A stretch of 64,000 nt of DNA from Gigaspora rosea (taxonomy: Eukaryota; Glomeromycota; Glomeromycetes; Diversisporales; Gigasporaceae). Position 1 is the first letter of the stretch. Each line of letters opens with the position of its first letter. The stretch covers positions 240,860 through 304,859 of the forward strand of contig QKWP01000062.1 in assembly GCA_003550325.1 (NCBI GenBank). Direction: 5' to 3'. The notes beneath the pieces are model-generated. The model did not search any database. It was given only the letters and a program-made list of their open reading frames with translations, and was not told the origin of the DNA. Below, piece after piece: positions 31,457-43,849 of the stretch. A program made the translations under genes and the position numbers.

Positions 31457-34358
31457 ATTTTTATTTTATAAATTATCCGCAAAACTCTTCTGTGTTAACG
31501 ACAATAACCTGAGATGTTGCACAACATTTGTTGGAAAGTAATATGAATTTGGTCCTATAGACGCACACTATTTTAAATTTTCAATAGAACTACGTATTAA
31601 ATTATTATTTATTTTATTTTATTTTATTTATTTTTTGTTTTTTATCCTATGTAGGTTTTTTTTTTTTTGTTTTTTAATCTTTGTTCATTAAGATTTATAT
31701 GCTAGATTTTCGTTTGCTTTTCTAATAATAAATTTATCTTTTTCTTTAAAATACGCATAAAGATTCAACATTCTTTTTGAGCTTAGCAACCAATACGAAA
31801 AGAACAACAATAATACTTGTTTGCATGTGATAAGATGCGGGTATACAAAGTCTTTTATTCTCTAACGGGTTCTTTCACCATCTTATGTACGTATAATTAA
31901 CAATTTTATTAACTTTTAAAAATGCTTTAATCTATTACACATATTATCATAATCATATACATTCTTTCTCAATATACAGTCGAGCCCAGTATAAATCACG
32001 ATAAAGACAAAAGAAAATTTAATTTTTTTAACGAGGTATTTGCCATAGGATGAAAAGCTGTATTTTGTTAGAGGCTTTTTACCTTTTACGTATATATATA
32101 TATATATAATACATATGTATTTGGGTATTGCTTCACGAGCCTTTTCAAATATGTGATTGTGTCCGGTATGTACAGTACATTTCTGTATTTCTGTATTTAT
32201 TTGAGTTATAAAGATTGTGAAATTTAAATAACGAATGAAATTTATAGACAAATCTGACTTTACTATTATGTTCAAAAGGCAAATTTCGTGGTGGATTTTA
32301 ATTTATAGTTGTATTCTAAAAATCCATTCCGTCTCATTCCGATTATAGTGACAAACAAACAGTAATACAATTTATATATTTAGGAAATTCTTTTTTCTCT
32401 ATAGCTATCCATTTGTGTAGCAAGATATTAACCTATCGGTACGTATTTTTTTAAAAGGATTGTTTTTTTTTTTGCATCATAGTAAAATACCATGAAATCA
32501 TAAAAGGTTTAGCTTCTTTTTTTGTTTCTTTTTCAGATTTCTAGAATAACACATCACTAATAATACATATTCTATTAATGTTAATGCATTATGTTCTATT
32601 AATTATATATCTTCTGTTTGAGTAAAAGATAATATAAAAAAAGCTAGACAATAATAATTAGTGGAATGTTTAACAAGAACTTCAGGTTCACTGTATTGGT
32701 ATGTATACCACTGCTTTGCAGAATCATGCATGCTGTCTACGTCCGTTTACAATTGAAAAATATATGAACTTATTCACATGCATTTGCATTAATTTACAGT
32801 GTACCCGAATATAAGTCTTTGTAGCGAAAAAAAAAAAAAAGTTTTGTTAAACCAATATGGAAGGTTACTGTATACTATTCAAGGCGAAACAGGAAATATT
32901 TTTTACTCGATTTTGTGATCTTTTAATGATGAATGAGAATGAGCATCATGGAATGCGTAGACTATCACATTATTCGTGGGGAATTGAAATTCCTTGTGAA
33001 ATGTTCTCCTTCGGGAATGTCATTTCCTGGAAAATTTGAATGCGCATTTTATCCATTCTTAGATACGATATGTATATTTATATGTGCGTTTAATATCGGT
33101 CATATATTACCTTTAAATTAGGCTAATATATAAACGATAAGTAAATTAGTTTAGTTTCGGAGTTAGTCCAGATGATTTAATTGGTTTGGTTAATCATAAT
33201 TTCTAAGATTGCCGAAGCTTAAATTTCGATTTGGACATCCCGATCCTATTAAACCAATCTTATGTTGTTTTCAAAAAAAAAAAAAAAAAACGTATGGTAG
33301 CCAGAAATGTCTATTACTCCGACATAAAGCAAAAATTTCTGTCTATCAAAGTAATCTGGTAGAACAAGAAAAAACTTTGCCTTTATTCCTAGTTAATATT
33401 TTTCAAGCACCATAAGTTTATTCAACTTGTTTAATTAACAAAAATTGAAAACACCAAATATTAAAAATTATGAATTTTTTTCCTCATATAAAGGATTTGA
33501 ATCATGAATGTATTAAAATTTATCTTGCTTAAAGTTTGATGATAAATTGAGCAAGATAAAATTTTTGGCAATTCTTTAAGACAAATATCATGATTCAAGT
33601 ATTTCTTTAAAAGTTTGCATACAGTATTATAAATACAGCATATAATATATTGGTTTTTAAACAATGAGTATTACTAGTATTAACGATTATAATGCTATGT
33701 AAACTTAATTTTATTGTTGAATAGTGTTTGGTGCTCTAAACAAATTGTTTAGCATGCCCTCAAAACTAAAATAACATGATATATTATTATAATTATTATT
33801 ATTATTATTATTATTATCAATTTTTCAAAAAAAATAATAATAATAATTTTAAAAAAAATTGTACTTAGAATACCTGGTACTAAATATTAGTAGTATAGTT
33901 AAAATAGTTACCATCCAATAGTTAGTTATTACTATTGGCCAAACTAAAAATAGGTTATCCTAAATTTTGTCCCAAATTCCAAACTAGTTCCAAATACTGA
34001 ATCAAACTTGTTAATTATAAAGTTATATTAAACTATTAATATTCATTAATTTTGGGATATGTACCTAAGGTTTGATTCATAACTTGCTTGGGATTGAACC
34101 AAGTGCTTTATTAATTTGGGCTCCATATACAAAAGTTTTAACTAATCCTAAATATAGTTAATACTCTAGAAAATCCAAAGTCAAAACTATATAGTTAGAT
34201 TTGGGCACAACTATAATTTAAACTATAATTCAAACTTAATTCATATGGAATATATATATTATTATTAATACATTCATATGTAAAACTATTCTCCCCTAAG
34301 CATTACAAAAATCCGGTTTATTTCTATTGAGAAAACAATTTAACAAACTTTTTATATT
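31457..34358. other. no supported gene; AT-rich intergenic
   Basis: Nearly 3 kb with no clear gene. Frames at 31916-32275 (-), 32857-33039 (+) and 33209-33415 (+) are short and run through homopolymers or TATA runs. Two single pogo-like end words occur, TACAGTCGAGCCCAGTATAA near 31977 and TTACAGTGTACCCGAATATA near 32798, both in the same sense, so they do not bound an element. Confidence 0.55.
33784..33819 (+). repeat. ATT trinucleotide microsatellite
   Basis: About ten ATT units follow ATTATAATT, and a complementary AAT run follows at 33832-33845, so the two can pair. Confidence 0.9.
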
Positions 34359-34883
34359 AGGCCAAGCAAAGTAAATTTTCTGGTTTTCATATCCCGGCCG
34401 GGTCAATTTTTGCTAATTTAAAATTTAAAATTTTTTATTTAATAACCAATCAAAATATAGTATATACAGATTTACATCATTTAATTAGTTCAATAAATTC
34501 TATACAACATGTTTGTGATATAACTAACGTCTTTTTTATTATTAATAAAAAGATATGATTTTTTTTTAAAAAAAAAAGGATGCATTGTTGATCTTGCAAA
34601 ATATTATCGTATTGATGTATGTGTTGCACGATTATTCTTCTTAAATATTTTTCTTAAGTATTTATATCTTTAAATATTAAATATACATTATTAAGTATAC
34701 ATTATTAAGTATACATTATTAAGTATACATTATTAAATAAATCTCTTATTAAAATTTTTTTTAATAAAAATTTTTTAAAATAAAAATAAAAAAATTTTTT
34801 CACTATAAAAAAAAAATCCGGGTTGGCGGGTCATTTAAAATTATTTATGATATGTAAACCAGAAAATTTACTTTGCTTGGCCT
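34359..34883. mobile_element. AGGCCAAGC-ended MITE, 525 bp
   Basis: The left end AGGCCAAGCAAAGTAAATTT pairs with the right end AAATTTACTTTGCTTGGCCT; homology spans about 35 bases to a CATATC word. CCGGCCGGGTC on the left and CCGGGTTGGCGGGTC on the right also pair. The core holds a 14-bp tandem, AAGTATACATTATT, about four times at 34679-34734. Flanks show no clear duplication. Confidence 0.85.
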
Positions 34884-36730
34884 TATTTACAGTAAGGGTA
34901 TAAATTTTTGCGGTAAGTTACCAAAATGGTAAGTTGCTAGTAAAATAAAAATAACTTATTCAATATTAATTGTCTACCATCCTGAATTTTCTGATAATGA
35001 GCCTGCATTTGGTAATTTACTACCAAAATTTATAACTTAACACAGTAATTTATCACGAAAGTTACCAATAATACAATAGGGTTTGACGCGAGATAGGAAC
35101 CGAATAAAAGCAACATAGCGAAATAATGGGGCTTTTTTGGGCTAGAATGAAGAGGTTGCTAATATTTAGGTCGAATTTATAAGTATATATATACGGTATA
35201 CGTATACTTAAAATTAGATTATCCTTTAACATTAAAAAATTAGATTATTATATTTTAAATGTTCCACCAATATTATCTATTGTTTCACATGAACAAGCTA
35301 TCGATTATGTTATTAAAAGGTTTCAATTAAAATCTGAGAATCTTATTTTATTTTTCCGAAAAATCCTACTTATTTTCAAAATACGTCACTTATTTGTTAA
35401 TTATGAAACCCCCTATTATGCGAAAAGACAATCAAAACCATAGAGATCGCCAACGCGCTTGATCATGCATTTTAGTTCAATTCTTTGTATTCGTGTAAAA
35501 CAAATTATTTGTTAGTGTGACCGTCTGACACACACCGGTTTGGCGCCGTTTTTCACCGCTACACTATCCGGACATGTCCGGTAACAATTAATATGTTCGG
35601 ACATGTGGGCCAATGTCCAAGAAATATTGTCCGGGCCCACATTGCGTATTAATAAAATCATTTTTATTGGGGCAACTTGTTTAATATAATGAGAATACAC
35701 GTTTAGTCAAATTAAGTAAAGACGTTCCATTATGCGCATCGCATTCGCGGACTCCATAACAAGCTGGATTTTTCAACAACCGATCCGATACTAGTCCAGT
35801 GCCTCTGCAATTGTATATTAAATTTCTTGGTTAGACCGGTTTTAGACAGGGGTTGCAAACCAGTTCCTAACTAGTTCAGGAACCGGGCCGAATGGAATTT
35901 TAACATCCTTAATTCTGTAATTAGAATTCTCGTTCTTAACTGCTTGAAAACTATTTCCCGGCCTTCTAAATCAAGCTAAACTGATCGACTATCGTTAAAA
36001 TAAATTGAACAAAAAGTAATTTCCAGAACTCGAATGCATCATTATTAATAGCATAGTATTTTAGTATTGGTATTCACTAAATTAAAAGGCTTATTTAGCC
36101 AATTTAACTATAGTGAGTAGTTGGTGCTTTTTTTTTTTGTAATAATTATAGATAGGGGCAAGGTTCTTAATGACCACATTTTCTTTAATTAGATCAATTA
36201 AATCGTAAAGCATAGTTACACTCGCATGTATACATTAACAGTTAAATGGGAGAATGTGCGTACGTACGTACGTATTATTAATTTCATCATTACAAGATTC
36301 AGAACTGTGCACAGTGTATATGGATATAAAATGTTACAGTGGCACTCGTGACAAATTTAAATTTATTTATGTTTATGAACACGACTTTGTCACAACAAAT
36401 TTAATTACGTAATTATAATTTACATCGATATCAGGAATGAAAGTTTGAGATAACTTTTCGTCACGATGGACTGGCATTTGACCTTTCAGTCATACAAAAG
36501 CATTACTGTGGGGTGTTACGATTTCGAGCAATTGAGTATAAGCAAAATTTTATCTCTTGACCAACCCCATTCCGTAACCTTTGTTTACGTTATATTTAAT
36601 TTAGGTAGTTGATATAAGTACGATATTATCCATATTTAGCCTTTAACGTTAAAGACAATGCGTAAAAGAAAAAAAGGTTCATTTTAAAAATAAGAATATG
36701 TTACATAGATGTCTAGGGATAAATCAGTTT
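34884..36730. other. no supported gene; palindromic CCGGACATGTCCGG
   Basis: No intact gene. A frame near 35236-35440 without a start (HEQAIDYVIKRFQLKSENL) looks slightly protein-like but is short. At 35568-35581 CCGGACATGTCCGG is a perfect palindrome, with GGACATGT again about 30 bases on. CGTACGTACGTACGTA is at 36256-36271. A 62-residue minus-strand frame crossing the palindrome is not credible. Confidence 0.45.
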
Positions 36731-36880
36731 TTTTATTGTACTGTTACACCTAAACCACTTCTAAACAGTTTGATGTAACTAGGCGTCGATAATGCGTAAA
36801 GGCGGCCTAATGTTCAATAATAATTTAGAGCGATATTCCAAAAATAGAGGCTTTATATAAGTGATTTGCTTTTTGATAGA
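36731..36880. repeat. dispersed repeat shared with 3201-3340
   Basis: Carries the same ordered words as 3201-3340 (TAAACCAC, ACAGTTTGATGTAAC, TAATGTTCAATAATAATTTA, TTTATATAAGTGATTT). Both are far from a recognised gene. Confidence 0.55.
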
Positions 36881-37489
36881 GGCTCACAACTAAATGTATA
36901 TGAAGATACAAGTAGTCGTATGGGTCTATAAATAAATAAATCGAATATCTAATCGTGAAATCCCTTCACGATAGTCGCGTGTTCAAGATCGTTAATTCGC
37001 TTAACAGTCGTAATCAATCGAAATTAATCAGTGTATGAAGACACGATAAATATTTTATTGATAAATGTGAGTATGAAAAAACTGTCGATTCCCAGAGGGT
37101 TATCGAGGATATTTATACATATTTAATATGAAGATAAATAACTATCATATCTATCGATTATAATATCTTTCTATATGATAATTATGCTTGATTTAATATA
37201 ACTGATACACGTGATAGAAATAATAATAATGTAATATATAATAAAGCAGAAATAATATATCGAATATACCTGTCATCACTTTCAGCATTAACAGATCTAT
37301 TAGCATTTTCAGCATCTCAAGCTTCGTGCTACGAAGAAGTCACGTTTTTAAAATTAATATGAACGTTTGTTAGTTTATTTATTTTAAATAACTAAACAAG
37401 AACACCTTTCACACTGTTAAAATATGAAAGTATACCAGTTTTGCTATTATTCATTTTCGTTTAATCGGCCGAGATAAATTGTAATTAGA
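36881..37489. other. no gene seen
   Basis: AT-rich; CGTGAAATCCCTTCACG at about 36954 is a small hairpin. Nothing else supported. Confidence 0.5.
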
Positions 37490-38075
37490 TGGAGCCACGA
37501 CATAAATAAGCCATAATTTTTTAAAAAAAAAAAAAATAAATAAATAGAGTCACGATATAATTAAGTCTTCGCTTTTTTAAAATTGTAATCGAACAGTGCC
37601 ATTATGTAATTAGCCCTTTAAATTTTTTATTAAACAGATTCACGATATTATTGGTTTTTTTTTCTTTAAAATTCTCATTTTTTGAGATGAGATCACGATA
37701 TTACTAGGACTTCGTTTTCTTTAAATATGGGTCATGCTTCATTTAAAATTCTATTTATATGAATACGATATTATTAGGTCTTCGCTTGATTCAGATGATC
37801 ACAATATTGCTAGATCTTCGCTTTCTTTAGATCACCATTTCTAAAATTCTTATCTGTTATTGGGCAGGTCACATTATTGGGTCTTCATTCTCGTCAAATT
37901 TCATTAAGCCTTCGTTTTTCTTAAGATTTTTATTGACATCTTGGTAGACTCGGTTTTCTTTAATGCACCTATTGTAAGTCTTCGTTTTCTTTAATATCCT
38001 TAGACATTTTTAGATCCTTATTTAACACTCTTGTTGAACGGGTCAGGGTTACGAAGTTATTAATCTTCACTTTCT
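37490..38075 (+). repeat. degenerate array of CACGATATTATTAGGTCTTCG
   Basis: The composite word (G)TCACGATATTATTAGGTC followed by TTCGTTTTCTTTAA recurs at about 37548, 37637, 37689, 37760, 37795 and 37863, and in shorter form to about 38060, at uneven 35-90 base spacing. It looks like a decayed tandem array, and no frame runs through it. Confidence 0.65.
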
Positions 38076-38194
38076 TCAAATTTTATATCAGATATGTATT
38101 TTATGATTTTCGAGTGATTAGTCAAAACGTTAAATTTCTCGATCAAATTAAGCGGCAATTTGTAAGATTCAAAATTTAGATCATTCCAATTTAT
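38076..38194. other. spacer, no gene
   Basis: Short AT-rich stretch ending in TATATGATGATGCAG, an acceptor-like sequence just ahead of the next frame. Confidence 0.4.
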
Positions 38195-38404
38195 ATGATG
38201 ATGCAGGTGTCTCATGTGTCATTAACGTCAGATTCATACAATAACTATAATAATACAGCTACGGCACCTCCACGTATTAAACATATTAAGATTGAGAGAA
38301 GTGCAATGTATTCAATGAAAAATAAGAAAGAAATGAAAGATTTAGAGGTACAGCCTAAGATATCCAATTTTAATTCTTGTTTTAAAAATGTTATAACTTA
38401 TTAA
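38195..38404 (+). CDS. possible terminal exon, unknown protein
   Basis: A 69-residue frame from ATG 38195 to TAA. It reads SHVSLTSDSYNNYNN, then TAPPRIKHIKIERSAMYS, a composition more protein-like than the surrounding noise. The sequence just before GTGTCTC (about 38205) ends in GATGATGCAG, so this could instead be a last exon of a gene whose upstream exons lie in the degraded repeat. No family recognised, and it may not be real. Confidence 0.25.
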   Translation: MMMQVSHVSLTSDSYNNYNNTATAPPRIKHIKIERSAMYSMKNKKEMKDLEVQPKISNFNSCFKNVITY

Positions 38405-38994
38405 AAATTATTAAATTAAAAAACCCGGGCAAATTAGTGTCAACCAAAAATTTGCTGGTTAAATTGGTCTGGTCAATTGGTCAAACTAGTCAAATTGGTC
38501 AAGTTTATTATATAAATATAATATTAAATACTGTATAATATATACAGTTAGATCTCTCTATAGTCACAATTTATATAATCACACCTCTATATAAGCAGCC
38601 ATATCAAAACAACCAAAACAATTAACAAACTCTTTACAACTCTACATCAACCTGTGTTTATTATTATTCTGTATCTTGAATAATTTTAGCTCCTTGTAAT
38701 TTCATAGCAACAAACGTACCTTGGCTAGTCTGGTTAGGTCAGACCTGTCTGAGTTTCAATTATATCTAGTTCATAGTCTATAAGAATTTCAGTTCTAACT
38801 TATCCAAGCTTCAGTTGCAAATAAAGTAGCTAAGTTAGTTTTTCACAAATAGTAGTTAGAATTCAATGTACTATATTATATATTATTTTTTTTTATCTTA
38901 ATTAATAAAGAAATTCTAACAAGGTCAAGGTTACATTTATAAAAAAAACAAAATAATAATAATAATAATAATAATAATAGGAAAAAACTATTTA
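38405..38994. other. no gene; single pogo-like end
   Basis: TACAGTTAGATCTCTCTATA at about 38545 resembles the left end of the MITE at 19666, but no right end follows. An AAT microsatellite (about ten units) lies at 38954-38979. Confidence 0.5.
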
Positions 38995-39230
38995 TACACT
39001 ACGTGTATGTACACGGGTACTAATTAATTGATTTGCAAATCCGCGTAAAATATAAATTATAGACCAAAATTAAACCCGATTTAAGGTTAGGTTAGGGTCA
39101 GCTTTGGGATTGGAAGGGGTTATAGTTTATATAAAATTTTGCAAGGAATTTTTTTTGTTAGAGCCCGAAGAGTGGTTTCATAAGCAAAATTTTAAGTTAT
39201 CATATGCACCCGTGTTTATACACTAGTGTA
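38995..39230. mobile_element. inverted-repeat element with TTAGG motif (family H)
   Basis: The left end TACACTACGTGTATGTACAC and the complement of the right end (TACACTAGTGTATAAACAC) pair with one small indel. Inside are GGTTAGGTTAGGGTC at 39085-39100 and the GAAGAGTGGTTTCATAAGC block also found at 284-327. A second copy without clear ends is at 53240-53370. No coding capacity. Confidence 0.6.
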
Positions 39231-39865
39231 GTAATTGCCATAATAATAATAATCTAAATTAATTTACTCGAATATATTATAAAAACTAACAATTTAAAAT
39301 ACTTTTTTATTTATTTTTTTTTAACCAATCCTTAGAACCATAGTCTTTATTTATTAATTAATTGTCCGAAGGACACTCACAGTAGGACCCCGGACAATTA
39401 TATTTGATCTGGTATGTATAAAATGAGGTAAATTTTTAATAAAAAATTTAAAAGGTGGTATGTAAAAAATGAGTTTTTTAAAAAAATGTGGAGGGATAAA
39501 ATGAGGTAAATAAAAAAATAAAAAAATAGTAGTAGGATTTTTATAGGTAAATTTTTACAATTTTTAAGGTAGTATAATATAATTGAGGTAAATTATTATA
39601 CTATTATAAAATGCATTGTATATATATAAATTATTAATTAGATATTTCTAGTAGTACCTGATATTGAATTTTATTATATAATTTTTATTGAGAATAAGCA
39701 GAATATATGTAACAATGCAATGAATATATAAACTAAATAGAATATTCTTTTAGAAATACTAATTTTAATTGCACTAAATATTACTATAATATTATTTAAA
39801 TTTGTTATATGTAGTATTAGTTGATTGTTTTTTGCACTATATAAACAAGTTAACTTTAATATATA
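39231..39865. other. no gene seen
   Basis: AT-rich, with AAATGAGGTAAATTTTT words repeated three times between 39420 and 39600. Confidence 0.5.
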
Positions 39866-40339
39866 AGGTAAATGGGGGTATTGTGGCAAATGGGGGTATT
39901 GTGGCGAACTATTCAAACCACCAACTTCCGTATAACATAGCCAACTTTTTTAATAATATTTGCACAACTATGAGTCTCCAAAAGGAAGAAACTACCAAAT
40001 ACGAATTAATATATTGTCAAGTAATACAAACAAAAAAATTTTGATCGCTTGCATTTAAATTTAACATACGTACGAACTTATATAAAAAAAAAAAACCTGA
40101 CTAATACAGGTATCAAAAACCAGGCCCAAGGAACTAATTAAACTTTTGGAAATATAATTTATTACTTAACTAAATAAAATAAATTAAACTCAAAAATTAA
40201 TCCGAAAAAAATATCCTCGCGTTCAACTCTACAAACCTGCTAATCTTACGCGTCCAATTATTGCACGTTATCTTGCTTTTTTAGAATTTGTATTACTTGA
40301 ACATGAAAGTAAAATGACTACGTATAAAAAGGAAATGTT

Positions 40340-40395
40340 ACATTCCGTTAGAACTCATCACGTTACAGTTAGAACTCGTCACGTTACAGTTTTAA
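40340..40395 (+). repeat. tandem GTTAGAACTCRTCACGTTACA
   Basis: The 21-base word GTTAGAACTC(A/G)TCACGTTACA occurs twice head to tail in the 5' part of the pogo element, preceded by a partial third copy. Function unknown. Confidence 0.75.
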
Positions 40396-40947
40396 ACCAA
40401 AGACTTATTCAAGTTCATCACCTTTTGTTAGTACAGTATTAAGTTTATGTTCAAGTTTTTTGATCGTGATTCAAGCATAAGCCCAATACTGTAGCTTCAC
40501 TAGTACTATATTTGAGTTACTTTATTAGCGCTTATTTGAGTTACTTTATTAGCGCTATATTTAAGTTACTCAAATAATAATGTCTGATTTTCGCGTTCTT
40601 CTTTTGCCCACGCATTTTTTTTTATTTGTAATCAGTAAATTAAATTTTTTTTTAATTAAAATTAAATTTTTTTATTAAATAAATTTTCACACTCTATTTT
40701 ATTACAAAAAATTTTTTTTGATTAAATTAAATTCTTTATTTTTTATTACATAACTTAAATTAGAATATTTATTTATTTATTAAATTAGTTACGAATTTTT
40801 TTTTTTATTAAATTAGATTAGTTACGAATTTTTTTTTAATTAAATTAGATTATTTATTTATTAATTAAATTAATTATGATTTTTTTAATTAAATTAAATA
40901 TTATAAATTATTGTGGTTTGCATTATCTCGTGACAATTTTTTTATGT

Positions 40948-41033
40948 TTAAATGATTGTGATTACGATCACGATTCTAAAGCCGGCCAATTAATGAAAAT
41001 TAGCCGACTTTAGCAATCGTCACAATCATTTAA
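40948..41033. repeat. hairpin upstream of transposase gene
   Basis: TTAAATGATTGTGA on the left pairs with TCACAATCATTTAA on the right; CTAAAGCCGGC pairs with GCCGACTTTAG further in. It lies about 85 bases before the transposase ATG, inside the pogo element, and could be a control site or a small nested element. Confidence 0.65.
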
Positions 41034-41116
41034 AAAAGAATTAAAAGAATTCATCTTAAACCAATCATTATAAATTAATCGCATTCTCCTTTTTTTTTTA
41101 TTAGACATAAACTAAA

Positions 41117-43114
41117 ATGCCAGAAGTTTCTTACCTTAATAAACAAACCAAAATTTCAACTGCAATTAACGAATTAAATAATCACCCCACCGGCCATAAA
41201 CGCCCAAGTGTAAATAGTGTAGCAAAAAATTTTGGGATTCCTGAAACTACCCTTCGGCGTGCAGTCAAGAATGGTGGTCCTCCTAAGCGTCGGGGCCCGT
41301 CCACTATTCTTACCGAACATGAAGAAAACCAACTCGTTGGCTATTGCATAAATATGCAACGGCTTGGATTTGGTTTAACTAAGTCCAGAGTTAATCACTG
41401 TGTAATGGAAATAATGCGCCAAAACAATCGACCACACCCATTTGGGGATAAAGGTCCAGGGAGGGACTGGTGGGCTCGATTCATGAGAGACCATTCCGAA
41501 CTATCCTTTCGAGCCCCTCAAGAATTATCCGAAGCTCGCGCACAAAGAGCCAATGCAACAATTGTTAATGATCATTTCAATAAGCTTAAACAAGTTATTA
41601 ACCAAAATTCACTTACAGCAATGCAAATCTGGAATATGGATGAAACCGGGTTTGTTCTTGTACCTAAGTTAGAAAAAGTTGTTGCAAAAAAAGGCTCGCG
41701 TCAGGTAGTGTTACAAATCATCTAAAATTTTTAACCGATCAGTTGGTTAATTATTTTTTTAGTTGACAACTAGTTGCAACTAATTGATTAATCGATGAGT
41801 TGCAATTAATCGATTAATCGATTAATTGCAACTTATTGATTAATCGATTAGTTGTCAATAACCAACTAGTCAATTTTTCAACTTCCCGATTTGTAACACT
41901 AACATCAGGTCCATAAAGTTGCGCATGGAAATTCTCACGAGCATATATCCGTTGCTCCCACAATCTCAGCTACCGGGTCATACATTCCACCTTTGATTAT
42001 CTACAAGGGTGTTTGCGCAATTCCGGGTTTGTTAGAAGGCGCACCCCCTGGAACAGTAATGGGGTTTACAGATACCAGATATATGCGCGAAGAACTTTTC
42101 CAAATGTATCTTACCCACTTCGTTAACTCAATCCCACCAATTCGCCCGGTCTTGCTAATGCTTGATGGCCATAAGAGTCATATCAGCTACACGTGCGTCG
42201 ATTTTTGTCGCCAAAATGGAATCCTTCTTTATGCGCTTCCACCTCACATGACCCATGTGTTGTAACTGTCTGAAATTCTTTTCGCAAAATTAAAAAAGGA
42301 ATTTGGAAAACAATGTGATAAATATTACAATACTACTAACAAAGTAGTAATAAAACATACCTTAGCGAAACTCCTTGGACCAGCTTTTATCGATACTTAT
42401 ACCCCATCAGCTATTTGCAACGTGTTTAAAGCCACAGGGATATGGCCGTTCAACCCCAAGGCCATAAGTTCAGACCGTTTAGACCCCTCATTAGCGACAG
42501 AAAGATTTGATTTTATACCTTCACCTGATCAATCTCCATCTGTTCAACCTTAGCAACCGGACATGCCATCCACACAACCAACTACTAAAACAACTATTCA
42601 TTCTCATTACACCAATACAAATTTTACACAGTTAGTGACAGAACATGAGATGCTTAAAAAAGAAGTCAAATCATTAAAAGTTGAACTTACGTCGACCCAA
42701 GAAGAATTAGGAATTTTTAAAAGTCCCGGAACAAGTTCTCTGCGTTCGATTTTGAAATATAACCTCCCTCACACCCCACAAACTGTGAATTCAGAGGCTT
42801 CTTCGGAGAATAGATCTGAATCCGGAACTTCAACTGCACCTAAGAGAAAAAAGACGCTTCCATTTGTACAGCTTCTTACCAATGACGAAAGTTGGCAGAA
42901 ATTGAAGGAGGCAAAGTAAGAAGCAAAGAGAAAGGCTGAAGAAACGAAATGGAAAAAGGAGATCGCGGCTCAGAAGAAGATCGAACGGCAACGAGATTTA
43001 GAGCAAAAAAAAGAAGAACGTGAACGAAAAAAATGGGAAAAAGAGGAGCACAAAGCTAAAATCAGCAAAAATGACCTTGTGCTGCTCGAAGTATTAGATC
43101 TAAAAAAAAATTAA
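41117..43114 (+). pseudogene. pogo/CENP-B-type DDE transposase, inactivated
   Basis: DDE transposases of this group cut at TA sites. The N-terminus shows a pipsqueak-type helix-turn-helix (RPSVNSVAKNFGIPETTLRR), then a CENP-B-like domain (TILTEHEENQLVGYCINMQ). The DDE core follows: first Asp in WNMDETGF (residue 175), second in LLMLDGHKSH, and PPHMTHVL near the third acidic residue. The C-terminus is rich in Lys/Glu coiled-coil sequence. Removing the inserted 204 bases (41706-41909) leaves one frame of about 597 codons, broken by three stops at 42263 (TAA), 42551 (TAG) and 42917 (TAA). The first two are readily explained by C-to-T change from Gln codons. Family knowledge suggests Gln-Pro where this copy has stop-Leu. 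Dead, but otherwise well preserved. Confidence 0.9.
41706..41901. mobile_element. hAT-type MITE inserted in the transposase gene
   Basis: The inverted ends are TAGTGTTACAAATC and GATTTGTAACACTA. The flanking 8-mers, GCGTCAGG (41698-41705) and ACATCAGG (41902-41909), differ at two positions, both G to A. The centre is a TTAATCGATTAATCGATTAA palindrome. The insertion plus one duplication is 204 bases, a multiple of three, but adds stops to the host frame. Confidence 0.8.
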
Positions 43115-43411
43115 ATAAAAAATTTTCAAATAATTTTTTACAAGTAAAAAAAAAAATTTTTCATACCAATTTTACCGATTTTCTAATTTCGCCACAATAC
43201 CCTCACCCCTTTAAAATTTGATTTTGTGTACCCGTGTACAAATCGATTATCATATTCTAAATTTGATCATCTTACTATGGTAATTTTGGAAAATCTGCTT
43301 CAAAATAAGCTTAGCATCGAATTCTAAAAAAGAAAAAAGGTTTGTTTATATAGTAAGTACAAAGTTTTGCTAGTAGCGACTTTAATTTCGCCACAATACC
43401 CCACTTTACCT

Positions 43412-43849
43412 TATAACATTTAAGTTATTATAAAAATTGAATCAAACATTGAATATAATATAAATTAGAGTAGCTGCGTAATGCAGACTCACTAAGACTA
43501 GAATGTTATATGTATAATTAAATTATAAAATTAAAATTTTCTTAATAGAATATATTATTTACATTATTCAATTTTTTTAATGATAAATATAGGTTTTAAA
43601 TAAAGGGTTTAAAAATTTCGTGCACCTGCACGGTCATGCATTCCTGTGATTAACCAATTACAATTGATCACATAAAAAGATAAAAAAGTGTTCGACCTGC
43701 CAACCAATCGACCTGCCGGGCTATCAATCTGTCAACCAATCAAATCACGAAATTTCAATAATATAAAATATTTCAAGTTTTTTTTTTGATTTGACTTTTA
43801 TAAAAATTTTATTTAAACCACTTTTATTTACTATATTACGGGCAACCAA
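43412..43849. other. no gene seen
   Basis: AT-rich; a CGACCTGCCAACCAATCGACC cluster at 43695-43735 repeats the word CCTGCC-ACCAATC twice. Confidence 0.5.

Larger units (their letters stand above)
39866..43411 (+). mobile_element. complete pogo-type DNA transposon, 3546 bp
   Basis: The ends are AGGTAAATGGGGGTATTGTG on the left and the complement of CGCCACAATACCCCACTTTA on the right, both flanked by TA (39864-39865 and 43412-43413). The left end carries an exact 18-bp tandem copy of AAATGGGGGTATTGTGGC (39870-39905), and a second right-end-like word, GCCACAATACCCTCACCCCT, lies about 200 bases inside the right end. Such repeats may be transposase-binding sites. It encodes the DDE transposase relic at 41117-43114. 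Another hAT-type element has inserted in that gene. Confidence 0.85.

Noticed and set aside
32857-33039. 60-residue plus-strand frame as a small gene
   Set aside because: Short, overlaps another frame of similar size and shows no domain.
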